Source: Candidatus Zixiibacteriota bacterium (GTDB lineage: Bacteria; Zixibacteria; MSB-5A5; GN15; FEB-12). From it: a stretch of DNA of 64,000 bases. Position 1 is the stretch's first letter. Each line of letters starts with the position of its first letter. The stretch is from assembly GCA_020351995.1 (NCBI GenBank), contig CP070674.1:550451-614450 (forward strand), given 5' to 3'. The position numbers and the translations under genes were made by a program. The notes under the pieces were generated by a model. It was not told the DNA's origin. It saw only the letters and a program-made list of their open reading frames with translations, and did not search any database. Positions 35,457 to 44,701 of the stretch are shown piece by piece.

Positions 35457-35607
35457 GCGTTTCTTCCCGAAGCCAATCTGATTTCGAGTCGCGGCACTCT
35501 CTTTCTCTCTCAAGCGCCCTGTCGCCATCAAGTTACCCCTTGCGTGACCCGCATTAATCTATTACCATGCGTAGTCGCATCCGGGGGGGCGGAGCGATAA
35601 TTTAGAG

Positions 35608-38109
35608 ATGAAACATACACTCGAAACAAGGTTTTTTCCCTATGTGATCAAACCGGGGCGATATGCCGGCGGCGAACCGGGGCAAATCGTCAAAGATCCC
35701 CGGGGAAAAGTCAAATATCTCCATGCCTTCCCGGACAAATACGAACTGGGCCAATCATATCTGGGCCTTCAGACACTCTACCACATTGTAAATAAGGACG
35801 ACCGTTTTCTTTGCGAGCGTGTTTTCGCCGTCGATAAGGATGCCGAGGAGGTCCTGCGCCGGGAGCAGATACCCCTGTTTTCTCTGGAATCTCAGAGGCC
35901 CGTGGGTGATTTCGACGCGGTCGGATTTACACTCACTTATGAACTGGTGTACACAAACGTCCTGGCTATGCTTGAACTGGCCCAGATTCCGCTTGGGGCG
36001 TCTGAGAGATCGGACACTCACCCTTTGATCATGGCGGGTGGTCCGGCGGTGTATAACCCGGAGCCGATAGCCGAAATCTTCGACCTTCTTTTTATCGGTG
36101 ATGCCGAGGAAGGCTTGCCAGAAATACTGGCGGTATTGCACGAAATGCCGGAGGCCGGTCGCCGCCAAAAACTCGAGCAGATCTGTCGCCGGGTTCGATC
36201 CGTTTATGTACCCGCATTCTATGATCACCAGCGTAAACCACAGGTTGACTTCGCCCCGGAGACAATCGAGGCACGGGTGGAGAAGGAACTTAAGCCGGAG
36301 TACTATCCCCGGCAACCGATAGTGCCGCTGATCGAAACCGCCCACGATCACCTCGCCGTGGAAATCATGAGGGGATGTCCGCAGGGTTGCCGGTACTGTC
36401 AGGCCGGACCGATTTACCGGCCCGTCAGGCAACGACCGCCCGTGGAAATCATCGAGCAAACCGTGGCCCAACTCGGCAACAGTGGTTACGACGAGATCAG
36501 CCTGGTTTCCCTGTCTTCCTCCGATTATCAGGAGATCGAACAGCTGACCTTATCGCTGTCACGGCGACTCGAGCAACAGAAGGTATCCATATCATTACCT
36601 TCGCTGCGCCCGGGTACAATCACGCCCGAGCTGCTCGATGCCGCAAGCAGGGTACGACGAGCCGGAATGACAATTTCGCCCGAAGCCGGTACCGAACGGC
36701 TGCGACTTTTCATCCGCAAAGAAATCCCCGATGCCGCAATCCTCGACACGTGCAGGATCGCTTTCGAGAGAGGCTGGATGACATTAAAACTGTATTTCAT
36801 GATCGGCTTGCCAACCGAATCGGAGGACGATCTGCATGGCATAGTGAAGCTTGTAAAGCAGATATATGACATCGGCTACGAATACCCCGGCCGGAAAACC
36901 ATCAATGTAACGCTCTCCCCTTTCGTGCCCAAAGCGCATACCCCGTTTCAGTGGGATGAGATGCTTGAAGCAGAAGAAATGTTGCGTCGAATAAATTACG
37001 TGAAGCGACACAACCGTATCAAACAGGTGAACTTCAAGTATCCCCAGGTCGAGGCCTCGTTCCTGCAGGGACTTCTAGGGCGGGGTAGCCGAGAGATGAA
37101 CGGCGTAATTGTTGCCGCTTACCGCAAAGGTTGCCGGTTTGACGGATGGAGCGAAGATTTCCGGTGGGATCTCTGGCTGGAAGCCTTTACGGAGAATGAT
37201 ATTGACATCGACAAGCGGAGGATGCCGCTTGCCTTCGACAGTCCGTTACCCTGGTCGCATGTAAGGAAAGGCGTATCCGTCTCCCAGCTGAAGGCCGAGC
37301 GCCAGAAGACCTCGCTTCAACTGACCCGTTATGAGGCTCGTCCGAAGAGGGATGAAAAGGAAGTAAACGCTGACACTGCCCCCGAGTTCGGTCGCGGCAA
37401 GAAGAAGGTGGCCGCCCGAAGCGCAGTTGCTCCGACCAAGAATACTGTCCGTATTCGCTGGGGTAAGGATGCCCGGTTAAGATACATGAGTCACCTTGAT
37501 AACATCCGGTTTATAGAGCGCGCTATTCGCCGGTCCCGGATCCCGGTTTCCTATAGCCAGGGGTATAATCCAACTATGAAACTCTCGTTCGGCCCACCCC
37601 TCCCGCTGGGTTTTACGTCGGAGGCCGAGTATTACGATATCACCCTCGACTCTAACCTTATGCCGTATATGGTAGAGAACCTGCGTCGGGCATATCTCAA
37701 GGGAATGAGTATCATTGAAGCCAGAGCGGTGGTCGGCAAGAATAAGTCCCTGTCAGCTTCGGTGAACCGCGCCGCTTACAGTATACCCGCAAATAAGATA
37801 CTAAAAGATATTGACTTAGAACGTAATATAGTTAGAATAATGGACGCCGATTCCTTGGAGGTCGAAAGGGTGGGCAAGAATCAGACAACCGTTGTCGACA
37901 TCCGCCCGGCCATATATGAGATCTTCTTAAGAGATGAAAATCTGCATATGACTCTGGGAATCGGCGAGGGCGGATACGCCCGGCCATCGGAGGTGATGGC
38001 TCTTTTAGCAGGGGGCAAAGGTTACGAGTACCTGATGTATTGTATACATCGGTACGACCTTTACAGGGTAGACCAAAGAGGGGAACAGATATCGGCCATG
38101 GATGTTTAA
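35608..38109 (+). CDS. B12-binding-type radical SAM protein with DUF2344 domain
   Basis: 833 aa. The N-terminal ~240 residues resemble the cobalamin-binding-like domain (YELGQSYLGLQTLYHIVN, GGPAVYNPEP). The radical SAM cluster site is RGCPQGCRYC (C257, C261, C264). After a charged linker (about residues 570-610), a C-terminal TIGR03936/DUF2344-type domain carries RLRYMSHLDNIRFIERAIRR and SYSQGYNPTMKLSFGPPLPL. In other bacteria the two halves are one gene or adjacent genes, often near rng. The reaction is unknown; an RNA or ribosome-related modification is often proposed. rsmB follows 6 nt later. Confidence 0.92.
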   Translation: MKHTLETRFFPYVIKPGRYAGGEPGQIVKDPRGKVKYLHAFPDKYELGQSYLGLQTLYHIVNKDDRFLCERVFAVDKDAEEVLRREQIPLFSLESQRPVGDFDAVGFTLTYELVYTNVLAMLELAQIPLGASERSDTHPLIMAGGPAVYNPEPIAEIFDLLFIGDAEEGLPEILAVLHEMPEAGRRQKLEQICRRVRSVYVPAFYDHQRKPQVDFAPETIEARVEKELKPEYYPRQPIVPLIETAHDHLAVEIMRGCPQGCRYCQAGPIYRPVRQRPPVEIIEQTVAQLGNSGYDEISLVSLSSSDYQEIEQLTLSLSRRLEQQKVSISLPSLRPGTITPELLDAASRVRRAGMTISPEAGTERLRLFIRKEIPDAAILDTCRIAFERGWMTLKLYFMIGLPTESEDDLHGIVKLVKQIYDIGYEYPGRKTINVTLSPFVPKAHTPFQWDEMLEAEEMLRRINYVKRHNRIKQVNFKYPQVEASFLQGLLGRGSREMNGVIVAAYRKGCRFDGWSEDFRWDLWLEAFTENDIDIDKRRMPLAFDSPLPWSHVRKGVSVSQLKAERQKTSLQLTRYEARPKRDEKEVNADTAPEFGRGKKKVAARSAVAPTKNTVRIRWGKDARLRYMSHLDNIRFIERAIRRSRIPVSYSQGYNPTMKLSFGPPLPLGFTSEAEYYDITLDSNLMPYMVENLRRAYLKGMSIIEARAVVGKNKSLSASVNRAAYSIPANKILKDIDLERNIVRIMDADSLEVERVGKNQTTVVDIRPAIYEIFLRDENLHMTLGIGEGGYARPSEVMALLAGGKGYEYLMYCIHRYDLYRVDQRGEQISAMDV

Positions 38110-38115
38110 CATAGG

Positions 38116-39480
38116 ATGACTCCAACTACACAAAATCACAGGCGGAAGAAATTTGACGTTGTCCGTGCGGCAGCACTTGAGGCCCTGATAGTCATAGAGC
38201 AGGGCCAGCAGACAGACAGTGCCGTTTCGAGTGTAATGCAAGGCAAGAATTTCAGGCCGATTGACAAGCGCTTTTTGTTGCAGCTGGTTAACGGCACGAC
38301 CAAAATGCGGCGAAGGCTGGATCATGAGATAAAGTTCTACCTGTCGCGACCTGGTACCGAGCTTCCGCCCAAACTGGCCAACATCCTCCGGCTCGGTTTT
38401 TATCAATTGCGTTTTACCGACCGAATTCCGGCGGCCGCGGCGGTATCTGAATCGGTTAACCTGGCCCATTACATGACAGGGCGATCCCGCGCCAATTTGG
38501 TCAACGCTGTGATGCGCGCCAGCCTGAGGGAACCGCAGAAGGTCAAGTTCTCTCGGAAAAGCGAAGATCCGGTCAAATACCTGGGAGATTATTACAGCTA
38601 TCCGGATTATTTTGTAGAGTATTGCCTTAAGGAGTTCGGTTATGAGCAGACGGAGCAACTGCTGCGGCTCAACAATCATCCCCCGCACGTAACTTACCGG
38701 GTTAACTCACTAAAAGTCAAACCGGACGAAGTGTCCAATATACTTCAGAAGAACGAGGTCGAGTTTTCCTATGGTCGCTATTTGCCGGAGTTCATTCATA
38801 TTGAGGAATCGGGATTGCCTCTTGACTCTGAATTGATAAAAACCGGGAAGGTTTTTGTACAGGATGAATCCGCGGGCCTGGCGGTTCGTCTGCTGGACCC
38901 TCAACCGGGCGAAGAGGCCATTGATCTCGCGGCGGCACCGGGTGGTAAGAGTACTTACATAGCCGCTCTGATGGGTAACACCGGACAACTGGTTTCAGTC
39001 GATAAGTCGCGTCACCGTCTGGCCGTACTCAGCGAGAACGCTAAGCGGCTCGGGATAAAGAATATCGAGCCGGTAGTTTCGGATCTTTTCAATCTCGGCA
39101 ATGACCGTTTATTCGATCGGGTGCTGCTGGATCCTCCTTGCTCCGGCTGGGGTACCGCCGGTAAACATTCCGATCTGCGCTGGGCAAAGACGCCGGACGA
39201 CATCAACAAGCTCGCACGAATACAGACGGCCATGCTCAATCGCGCGGCCAAGCTGATCAAGCCGGGAGGTGTACTGGTATACTCTACATGCTCCATCATT
39301 CGCGCCGAGAATGATGATATCGTACATGAGTTTGTGTCGCGTAACGAAGACTTTGAAGCCGAGTCGGCCGGGACTTACTTCCCCGAGGATGTGGTGGACA
39401 AGAACGGGTACATTAAGACCTATCCCTCGTTTGAAAAGCTTGACGGCGCCTTTGCCGCTCGTATAAGGCGGAAAGAATAA
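38116..39480 (+). CDS. rsmB: 16S rRNA m5C967 methyltransferase RsmB
   Basis: 454 aa. The N-terminal ~130 residues are a NusB-like helical domain (ALEALIVIEQGQQTDSAV). The catalytic domain has the SAM site IDLAAAPGGKST and two cysteines of the RNA m5C family: C342 in LLDPPCSGWGT and the nucleophile C392 in VYSTCSI. It methylates 16S rRNA at position 967 (E. coli numbering). It is 6 nt after the radical SAM gene and is followed by a PASTA protein, so these probably form one operon. Confidence 0.93.
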   Translation: MTPTTQNHRRKKFDVVRAAALEALIVIEQGQQTDSAVSSVMQGKNFRPIDKRFLLQLVNGTTKMRRRLDHEIKFYLSRPGTELPPKLANILRLGFYQLRFTDRIPAAAAVSESVNLAHYMTGRSRANLVNAVMRASLREPQKVKFSRKSEDPVKYLGDYYSYPDYFVEYCLKEFGYEQTEQLLRLNNHPPHVTYRVNSLKVKPDEVSNILQKNEVEFSYGRYLPEFIHIEESGLPLDSELIKTGKVFVQDESAGLAVRLLDPQPGEEAIDLAAAPGGKSTYIAALMGNTGQLVSVDKSRHRLAVLSENAKRLGIKNIEPVVSDLFNLGNDRLFDRVLLDPPCSGWGTAGKHSDLRWAKTPDDINKLARIQTAMLNRAAKLIKPGGVLVYSTCSIIRAENDDIVHEFVSRNEDFEAESAGTYFPEDVVDKNGYIKTYPSFEKLDGAFAARIRRKE

Positions 39481-39585
39481 GCGCCGGGCTCTTCCTTTCG
39501 GTTTTAAACTTGATTTTCCATGGAAATTTGTTCAATCTGCAGCTGTGAAAAGAGTTGTACTTTAACCTCGTAGGATGAGCGTAAA

Positions 39586-40389
39586 ATGACACCTGTTCAG
39601 GCATCCCGTCTGAGCCATAAGCAAAAATCTGGATTCCTCGCGGACAAATTGCCGCCCGGTTCAAGGCAAAGGAAGATCGCCTTCGGAGTCGGTATTCCGC
39701 TGCTGTCGCTGCTAATACTTTATCTTGTCGTTGACAGTATTGTCATGCCCATCATAACACGGCACGGTGACGAGTTTCCTTTGCCTGAATTCACCGGTCA
39801 GCGGGTAATCGAGGCTCAGGTTTTAATCAAGGATCTTGGTCTTGAGTTTGAAGTAAGTTCGGAGGAATACTCGCCGGGCGAAGAGAAGGGTATCATCCTG
39901 AATCAGTTCCCTATCGCAGGTACCGAGGTTAAAGAAGGGCGAGTGATAAAGTTCGTGGTGTCGCTGGGACAGAAAATGATACCGATACCGGACTTGGCCG
40001 GGCTTTCGGTGCGACAGGCGATACTGAACCTGGAAACCGCCAAACTGCAGCTGGGCGAGATCGCCTGGGCTTTCTCTGATACTCTTCCCGAGCGGGTGGT
40101 TGTCTTTTCTTATCCGGCGGCCGGTACCGACATACCGCTGGGCTCACCGGTCAACCTGATGGTCAACCGGGGACGGGCCTCGAACTTCACCTACATGCCC
40201 AGGGTAACAGGGTTGACGCTTGATGAGGCCATCGCGCGCCTCGAGGACAAACTTCTTAAAGTGGGAATTGTTACTCGGCGTACTGACGAAAACTATCTTC
40301 CGGAGACGGTGCTGGAGCAATCGGAGCCGGAAGGTACCGAGTTGGATGTCGGGACAGAGATAGACCTGGTGATTAGCAGCACGGACTAA
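39586..40389 (+). CDS. Membrane-anchored protein with three PASTA domains
   Basis: 267 aa. There is a short basic cytoplasmic N-terminus, one membrane helix at about residues 28-50, and three extracytoplasmic PASTA repeats at about 60-130, 131-200 and 201-267. Each begins with a P-x-(F/L/V)-(T/A)-G motif (LPEFTGQRV, IPDLAGLSV, MPRVTGLTL) and ends with an AGT/EGT turn and a final strand. PASTA domains bind peptidoglycan fragments. There is no kinase or transpeptidase domain, so this is a stand-alone sensor or scaffold. Confidence 0.88.
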   Translation: MTPVQASRLSHKQKSGFLADKLPPGSRQRKIAFGVGIPLLSLLILYLVVDSIVMPIITRHGDEFPLPEFTGQRVIEAQVLIKDLGLEFEVSSEEYSPGEEKGIILNQFPIAGTEVKEGRVIKFVVSLGQKMIPIPDLAGLSVRQAILNLETAKLQLGEIAWAFSDTLPERVVVFSYPAAGTDIPLGSPVNLMVNRGRASNFTYMPRVTGLTLDEAIARLEDKLLKVGIVTRRTDENYLPETVLEQSEPEGTELDVGTEIDLVISSTD

Positions 40390-40585
40390 GGCCTATCGTT
40401 GTCGAGTGCGATCTCACCGTTATCCACGCAGAACGACCAGTAAGATTCCCAAGCTCAGGCGCCATCAGAAAGACGGTCAGCTGCACGGTCGCGAGAATAA
40501 CTTCGACAATTTCTAACCATTTGTGGATGACTGTCTTATAACCCACGAATCGGGGATGCGGCTCGCGGTCAAACCCACAATTCTC
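40390..40585. other. Intergenic region upstream of ffh, first part
   Basis: With the ffh promoter and leader, the gene-free gap is 341 bp (40390-40730). A 78-codon frame at 40523-40759 encodes a hydrophobic stretch, but it overlaps the promoter and the ffh start and has no ribosome binding site. I looked for an SRP RNA and found no GGAA-type apical loop consensus. Confidence 0.5.
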
Positions 40586-40613
40586 TTGCCAATTTTGTCC
40601 ATTTTACTATATT
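40586..40613 (+). promoter_or_regulatory. Candidate promoter of the ffh operon
   Basis: TTGCCA (40586-40591), 16 bp, TATATT (40608-40613). It would give a leader of about 110 nt before the ffh ATG at 40731. Confidence 0.45.
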
Positions 40614-40730
40614 GTTGGGCTATTTCGGCCTTGATGGCCGTTTTAGTAATTGCAGGATTATGCCCTTTTTATTCGCGCCTGGCGATAAGCGCTTGGGCGA
40701 CAAGGGATCAAAATACGGACACATCAGCAT

Positions 40731-42059
40731 ATGTTTGGCCAGTTAAGCGACAGACTTGAGCAGGCGTTCAAAAAACTTCGAGGCAAAGGAGTTCTCACCG
40801 AGAAGAACATCAGGGACTCCATGCGTGAAGTGCGCCAGGCTTTGCTGGAAGCCGACGTCAACTACAAAGTTGCCAAGCGGTTCGTGGCCGCAGTGCAAGA
40901 GAAGGCGATCGGGGTCGAAGTTCTCAAGTCAATCGACCCGGGTCAACAGGTTGTAAAGGTTGTGCACGATGAACTGGTTGAGCTTCTTGGTTCGAAAGCC
41001 GAGCCGCTGATACCGCCCGACAAGTCACCGACCATTTACATGGTGTGCGGCCTGCAGGGTTCCGGCAAGACAACCCTCGTCGGTAAGCTTGCCCTGCAAA
41101 ATAAACGCAAAAACAAAAAGCCGCTGGTAGTTGCGGCCGATATTTACCGTCCCGCCGCGGTCAAGCAGCTCAAGGTGCTGGCGGATTCGATTGAGGTTGA
41201 ACACTTTTATCTCGACGACAAGAAACCACCGGAGATCTGCGCCGAGGCCGTGAAGCACGCGCAGAAGAATTTCTTCGACCTTGTCATTTTCGATACAGCT
41301 GGCAGGCTGCACATCGACGATGAACTGATGGTGGAACTGGAAGATATCAAACAGAAGGTCCAGCCGCATGAGATTCTTCTCGTGGCCGATGCCATGACCG
41401 GTCAGGATGCCGTTAACGTGTCAAAAGAGTTCCATGAGCGGCTGGGCTTGACCGGCGTGGTGCTGTCGAAGCTGGATGGTGATGCCAGAGGCGGGGCGGC
41501 TTTATCGATACGTGAGGTTACGGGTTGCCCGATCAAGCTGGCCTCCATCGGTGAAAAGCTGTCCGACCTGGAGGCGTTCCATCCCGATCGAATGGCTTCG
41601 CGAATTCTTGGCATGGGTGACATTGTATCCCTGGTTGAGAAAGCCGAGGAGACCGTTGACCTGGAGAAGGCCGCCCGGATGCAGGAGAAATTGCTCAAAG
41701 CCAAATTCGACTTCGAGGATTTTCTGGAACAGATGGGACAGCTCAAGAAGATGGGTCCGCTGGAATCGCTGGTGGGGATGATTCCGGGGGTAGGCAAGGC
41801 TCTTAAGAATATCCAGCTGGATGAGCGGCAAATGGAGCGGATGGTGGCCATAATCAAGTCAATGACGATTGAGGAGCGCCGCAATCCGAACATTATAGAT
41901 GGTTCCCGCAAGAAGCGCATCGCTCGTGGATCGGGCAATTCGGTGCAGTCGGTTAACCAGTTGCTCAAGCAGTTTTTCGCTATGCAAAAGATGTTTGGCA
42001 ATATAGGCAAGATGAAACTCAAGGGACTTCCCGCCGGGATGAACCCTTTTAAACTCTAA
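40731..42059 (+). CDS. ffh: Signal recognition particle protein Ffh (SRP54)
   Basis: 442 aa, full length. The N domain is a helical bundle, the G domain has GLQGSGKTTLVGKL (P-loop), DTAGRLHID and TKLDGDARGG-like LSKLDGDARGGAAL, and the methionine-rich M domain (about residues 300-442) ends in KLKGLPAGMNPF. It binds signal sequences on the ribosome and SRP RNA and delivers nascent membrane proteins to FtsY. It heads the ffh-rpsP-khpA-rimM-trmD-rplS operon, a conserved bacterial order. Confidence 0.97.
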   Translation: MFGQLSDRLEQAFKKLRGKGVLTEKNIRDSMREVRQALLEADVNYKVAKRFVAAVQEKAIGVEVLKSIDPGQQVVKVVHDELVELLGSKAEPLIPPDKSPTIYMVCGLQGSGKTTLVGKLALQNKRKNKKPLVVAADIYRPAAVKQLKVLADSIEVEHFYLDDKKPPEICAEAVKHAQKNFFDLVIFDTAGRLHIDDELMVELEDIKQKVQPHEILLVADAMTGQDAVNVSKEFHERLGLTGVVLSKLDGDARGGAALSIREVTGCPIKLASIGEKLSDLEAFHPDRMASRILGMGDIVSLVEKAEETVDLEKAARMQEKLLKAKFDFEDFLEQMGQLKKMGPLESLVGMIPGVGKALKNIQLDERQMERMVAIIKSMTIEERRNPNIIDGSRKKRIARGSGNSVQSVNQLLKQFFAMQKMFGNIGKMKLKGLPAGMNPFKL

Positions 42060-42074
42060 TGATGGAGGTTTTTT

Positions 42075-42518
42075 TTGGCAGTACATTTGAGACTTCTGCG
42101 CACAGGAGCTAAGAAACAGCCCTACTACCGAATTGTGGCGACTGATTCCCGTCGTTCGCGCGACGGCCGGTTTCTGGAGATTGTAGGGACCTACAACCCG
42201 ATTGCGAAGCCAGCGGAAGTGAAAGTGTTTGAGGACAAATTGACGACGTGGCTTAACCAGGGCGCACAGCCAACCGATACCGTCAGGTCACTCCTGACCC
42301 AGATTGGCTTTATTGAGAAATACTCGAAAGCCAAACGGGGCGAGGATGTGACCGAGATGGCTCTTAAGACGACGATTAACGAACGGCCCAAGAAGACGCG
42401 CAAGATGAGGAAGGCCGCTGTCGCCAAGGCAGAGACAGAGGAAGCAAGCGAAGCACCTGATCAGACTGAAGAGACCAAGGAAGCTGAACAAAGTGACGAA
42501 ACCCCGACCGAGCAGTAG
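42075..42518 (+). CDS. rpsP: 30S ribosomal protein S16 with acidic C-terminal extension
   Basis: 147 aa. The start is TTG at 42075, supported by GGAGG 6 nt upstream; the resulting MAVHLRLLRTGAKKQPYYRI is the canonical S16 start. Residues 1-85 are the S16 core (DGRFLEIVGTYNP). The remaining ~60 residues are a basic KKTRKMRKA piece followed by a Glu-rich tail ending in DETPTEQ. S16 is usually 80-90 aa. The TTG start may limit expression of this gene within the operon. Confidence 0.95.
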   Translation: MAVHLRLLRTGAKKQPYYRIVATDSRRSRDGRFLEIVGTYNPIAKPAEVKVFEDKLTTWLNQGAQPTDTVRSLLTQIGFIEKYSKAKRGEDVTEMALKTTINERPKKTRKMRKAAVAKAETEEASEAPDQTEETKEAEQSDETPTEQ

Positions 42519-42618
42519 CCTGTGCTATGGCAAGATGGGGAAAGGCAGCAGACGAGAACATGTTTGGTAAATCGGCACGGTATCTCAACTTCAAGTTCTA
42601 ATGGGAAAGGATGAAGTT

Positions 42619-42849
42619 ATGAAGGAATTTATCGAATTCATCGTGAAAGCTTTAGTCGACAATCCGGATCAGGTAGAAGTTAAAGAAGTACTTGGAAGTC
42701 GAACAACCGTTTATGAGCTTCGTGTCGGACAGGGAGATCTAGGTAAGGTTATCGGCAAGCAGGGCCAAACCGCGAAGTCCATACGCACACTGTTGGCTGC
42801 TGTCTCTGCCCGCCAGGGCAAGCGAGCAGTTCTTGAAATATTAGAGTAA
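42619..42849 (+). CDS. khpA: KH-domain RNA-binding protein KhpA
   Basis: 76 aa from ATG 42619, which follows an AAAGGA sequence; an in-frame ATG at 42601 is the alternative. It starts [20 protein letters not shown], the typical KhpA N-terminus, and carries the KH loop [15 protein letters not shown]. KhpA binds RNA, usually with KhpB, and influences division and cell-envelope growth in some species. Its place between rpsP and rimM is conserved in many phyla. Confidence 0.92.
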   Translation: MKEFIEFIVKALVDNPDQVEVKEVLGSRTTVYELRVGQGDLGKVIGKQGQTAKSIRTLLAAVSARQGKRAVLEILE

Positions 42850-42852
42850 TAA

Positions 42853-43368
42853 GTGTCCGAAATTTACGTGACCGTCGGGAGACTGGGTCGCACCAGAGGC
42901 GTTAAGGGCGAAATATATATCATTCCCGAAACGGATTTCCCCTCACGCTTTCTGGAAATGAGCGAAATCTTCGTAAGGGACCGCGACCAGTGGGATAAGA
43001 TTCGACTCGACTCGGCCCGCGTTGTTTCCGGACGGGTGGTTATTAAGCTGGAGGGAATTGAATCACCGGAAGAGGCCGCGCGCTTCACGAACAGGGAAAT
43101 CGGAGTTCGGAAGGAAGAGATTGTAAAACTACCGAAAGGAGCTTTTTGGATACACGACCTGGTCGGATGTGAGGTGCTTGAGGAACACAGCGGCGGTGTC
43201 CTGGGCCAGATAACCGACGTCGAGAAGTACCCGGCCAACGACGTTTACACTATTAGATTGACAGACGGTAAGGAAATGGTTATAGCGGCGGTGAAACAGT
43301 TTATTAAAAGTGTGGATATTGAAGCCAGGAAGGTCATAATTGACAGGTCCGGGCTGTTGGAACCGTAA
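42853..43368 (+). CDS. rimM: 16S rRNA processing protein RimM
   Basis: 171 aa from a GTG start at 42853, 3 nt after khpA. The N-terminal domain has VTVGRLGRTRGVKGEIYI; the C-terminal PRC barrel has FWIHDLVGCEVLEE and the closing YPANDVYTIRL. RimM binds S19 and assists maturation of the 30S head. It is typical in length and position, next to trmD. Confidence 0.94.
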   Translation: MSEIYVTVGRLGRTRGVKGEIYIIPETDFPSRFLEMSEIFVRDRDQWDKIRLDSARVVSGRVVIKLEGIESPEEAARFTNREIGVRKEEIVKLPKGAFWIHDLVGCEVLEEHSGGVLGQITDVEKYPANDVYTIRLTDGKEMVIAAVKQFIKSVDIEARKVIIDRSGLLEP

Positions 43369-43387
43369 AACTGGATGCTGATGTTGG

Positions 43388-44149
43388 ATGAGATTTGAGA
43401 TTATTACGCTTTTCCCCGATTATTTCGGCCAGTCGCTGAGACAATCGTTGATCGGAAAGGCTGTTGATAAAAAGCTCTTTGAAATCAAAATCATAAATCC
43501 GCGCGACTTTGCCACTGATAAGCACCGCACCGTAGATGACACTCCTTTCGGCGGTGGCGGTGGGATGGTGATGATGCTCGAACCGCTCGACAGGTGTCTT
43601 CAGTCGCTGGGGTATTCCCCACGATCCGACCAGACGCAAAAGTCAAAACGTGACCGTATAATTCTCACCTCGGCGGCGGGAAAGAAGTTGGACCAGGCCA
43701 GAGCCATAGGGTATTCGCTCTGCGACCGACTTACCATCATTTGCGGTCATTACCTGGGCATAGACGAACGGACTACGCAGTTGTACGATATGGATGAATT
43801 GTCGATTGGGGATTACATTCTGACCGGCGGAGAGCCGGCAGCGCTGGTGGTTGTCGATGCCGTGGCAAGGTTAATTCCGAAAGTGCTGGGCAATTTTGAA
43901 TCCGCCCTCAAGGACTCGTACATGGATCAGCTTCTCGGGGCGCCGTCGTATACGCGGCCAGCCGAGTACAAAGGTTTGAAGGTACCCGAGGCGCTGCTTT
44001 CGGGGAACCATAAGGAGATAGAGAAATTTCGGCGGTTTGAAGCCCTTAAGAAATGTGTGCAGAACCGACCCGACCTTCTCAAAGGTGCAGATTTGACCGA
44101 CGATGAGATTGAGTATATAAGAACCATAGATGATAAGATTGAGTTATAA
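43388..44149 (+). CDS. trmD: tRNA (guanine-N1)-methyltransferase TrmD
   Basis: 253 aa, standard length. It begins MRFEIITLFPDYF and has the PFGGGGGMVM loop, the knotted SAM site with ICGHYLGIDER and SIGDYILTGGEPAALV. It methylates G37 of tRNAs that read CNN codons and prevents frameshifting. It is between rimM and rplS as usual. Confidence 0.97.
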   Translation: MRFEIITLFPDYFGQSLRQSLIGKAVDKKLFEIKIINPRDFATDKHRTVDDTPFGGGGGMVMMLEPLDRCLQSLGYSPRSDQTQKSKRDRIILTSAAGKKLDQARAIGYSLCDRLTIICGHYLGIDERTTQLYDMDELSIGDYILTGGEPAALVVVDAVARLIPKVLGNFESALKDSYMDQLLGAPSYTRPAEYKGLKVPEALLSGNHKEIEKFRRFEALKKCVQNRPDLLKGADLTDDEIEYIRTIDDKIEL

Positions 44150-44173
44150 TAAATCGTGAAAGGAACATGACCA

Positions 44174-44602
44174 ATGAAACGCTTAGCCCAGATTGAGAAG
44201 AGCTACCTGCGCGACGACCTTCCTCAGTTCAGTTCCGGAGATACGGTACGGGTCCATGTGAAGATTAAAGAAGGCGACAAAGAACGCATACAGGTTTTCC
44301 AGGGAACAGTCACCAGCCGCCGCGGCGGCGGCACCAATGCCACCTTTACGGTAAGAAAGGTGTCTTCAGGTATTGGTGTTGAACGTGTGTTCCCTCTGCA
44401 CTCACCAAATATAGCAAAGATAGAGCGGGTACGCGCCGGACAGGTGCGTCGCAAGAAGCTCTATTATCTCAGAGAGCTCACCGGCAAGTCAGCCCGGATC
44501 AAAGAGCAGATCACCGATCTCGAAAAAGGAAATAACAACAAGAAGGCCGAGGGTCAGGTTAAAGGTGACACCGGCGAGGAGTCATCCGAAGAGAAGGAAT
44601 AG
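44174..44602 (+). CDS. rplS: 50S ribosomal protein L19 with charged C-terminal extension
   Basis: 142 aa; standard L19 is about 115. The core has [32 protein letters not shown] and [17 protein letters not shown]. The last ~28 residues ([24 protein letters not shown] region) are a Lys/Glu-rich tail, paralleling the tail on S16 in the same operon. L19 sits at the subunit interface. A terminator follows 25 nt after the stop. Confidence 0.95.
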   Translation: MKRLAQIEKSYLRDDLPQFSSGDTVRVHVKIKEGDKERIQVFQGTVTSRRGGGTNATFTVRKVSSGIGVERVFPLHSPNIAKIERVRAGQVRRKKLYYLRELTGKSARIKEQITDLEKGNNNKKAEGQVKGDTGEESSEEKE

Positions 44603-44627
44603 CTATTCAACGATATATGCTCATAAG

Positions 44628-44653
44628 AACGCCCGCAAGCCGGGCGTTTTTTT
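44628..44653 (+). terminator. Rho-independent terminator of the ffh-rplS operon
   Basis: An 8-bp stem AACGCCCG/CGGGCGTT (44628-44635 with 44641-44648), a CAAGC loop and a T run to 44653. Confidence 0.88.
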
Positions 44654-44701
44654 GGCATGAATCTCTGGGTAGTCATAAAGGGCAGGGGCACAGCGTACCC
44701 T

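Noticed and set aside
40390-40730. SRP RNA (4.5S/ffs) upstream of ffh
   Set aside because: I found neither the GGAA apical tetraloop context nor the asymmetric internal loop sequence of the conserved SRP RNA domain.
40523-40759. Small hydrophobic frame upstream of ffh
   Set aside because: It overlaps the ffh promoter and start codon and has no ribosome binding site. A single hydrophobic stretch is weak evidence.
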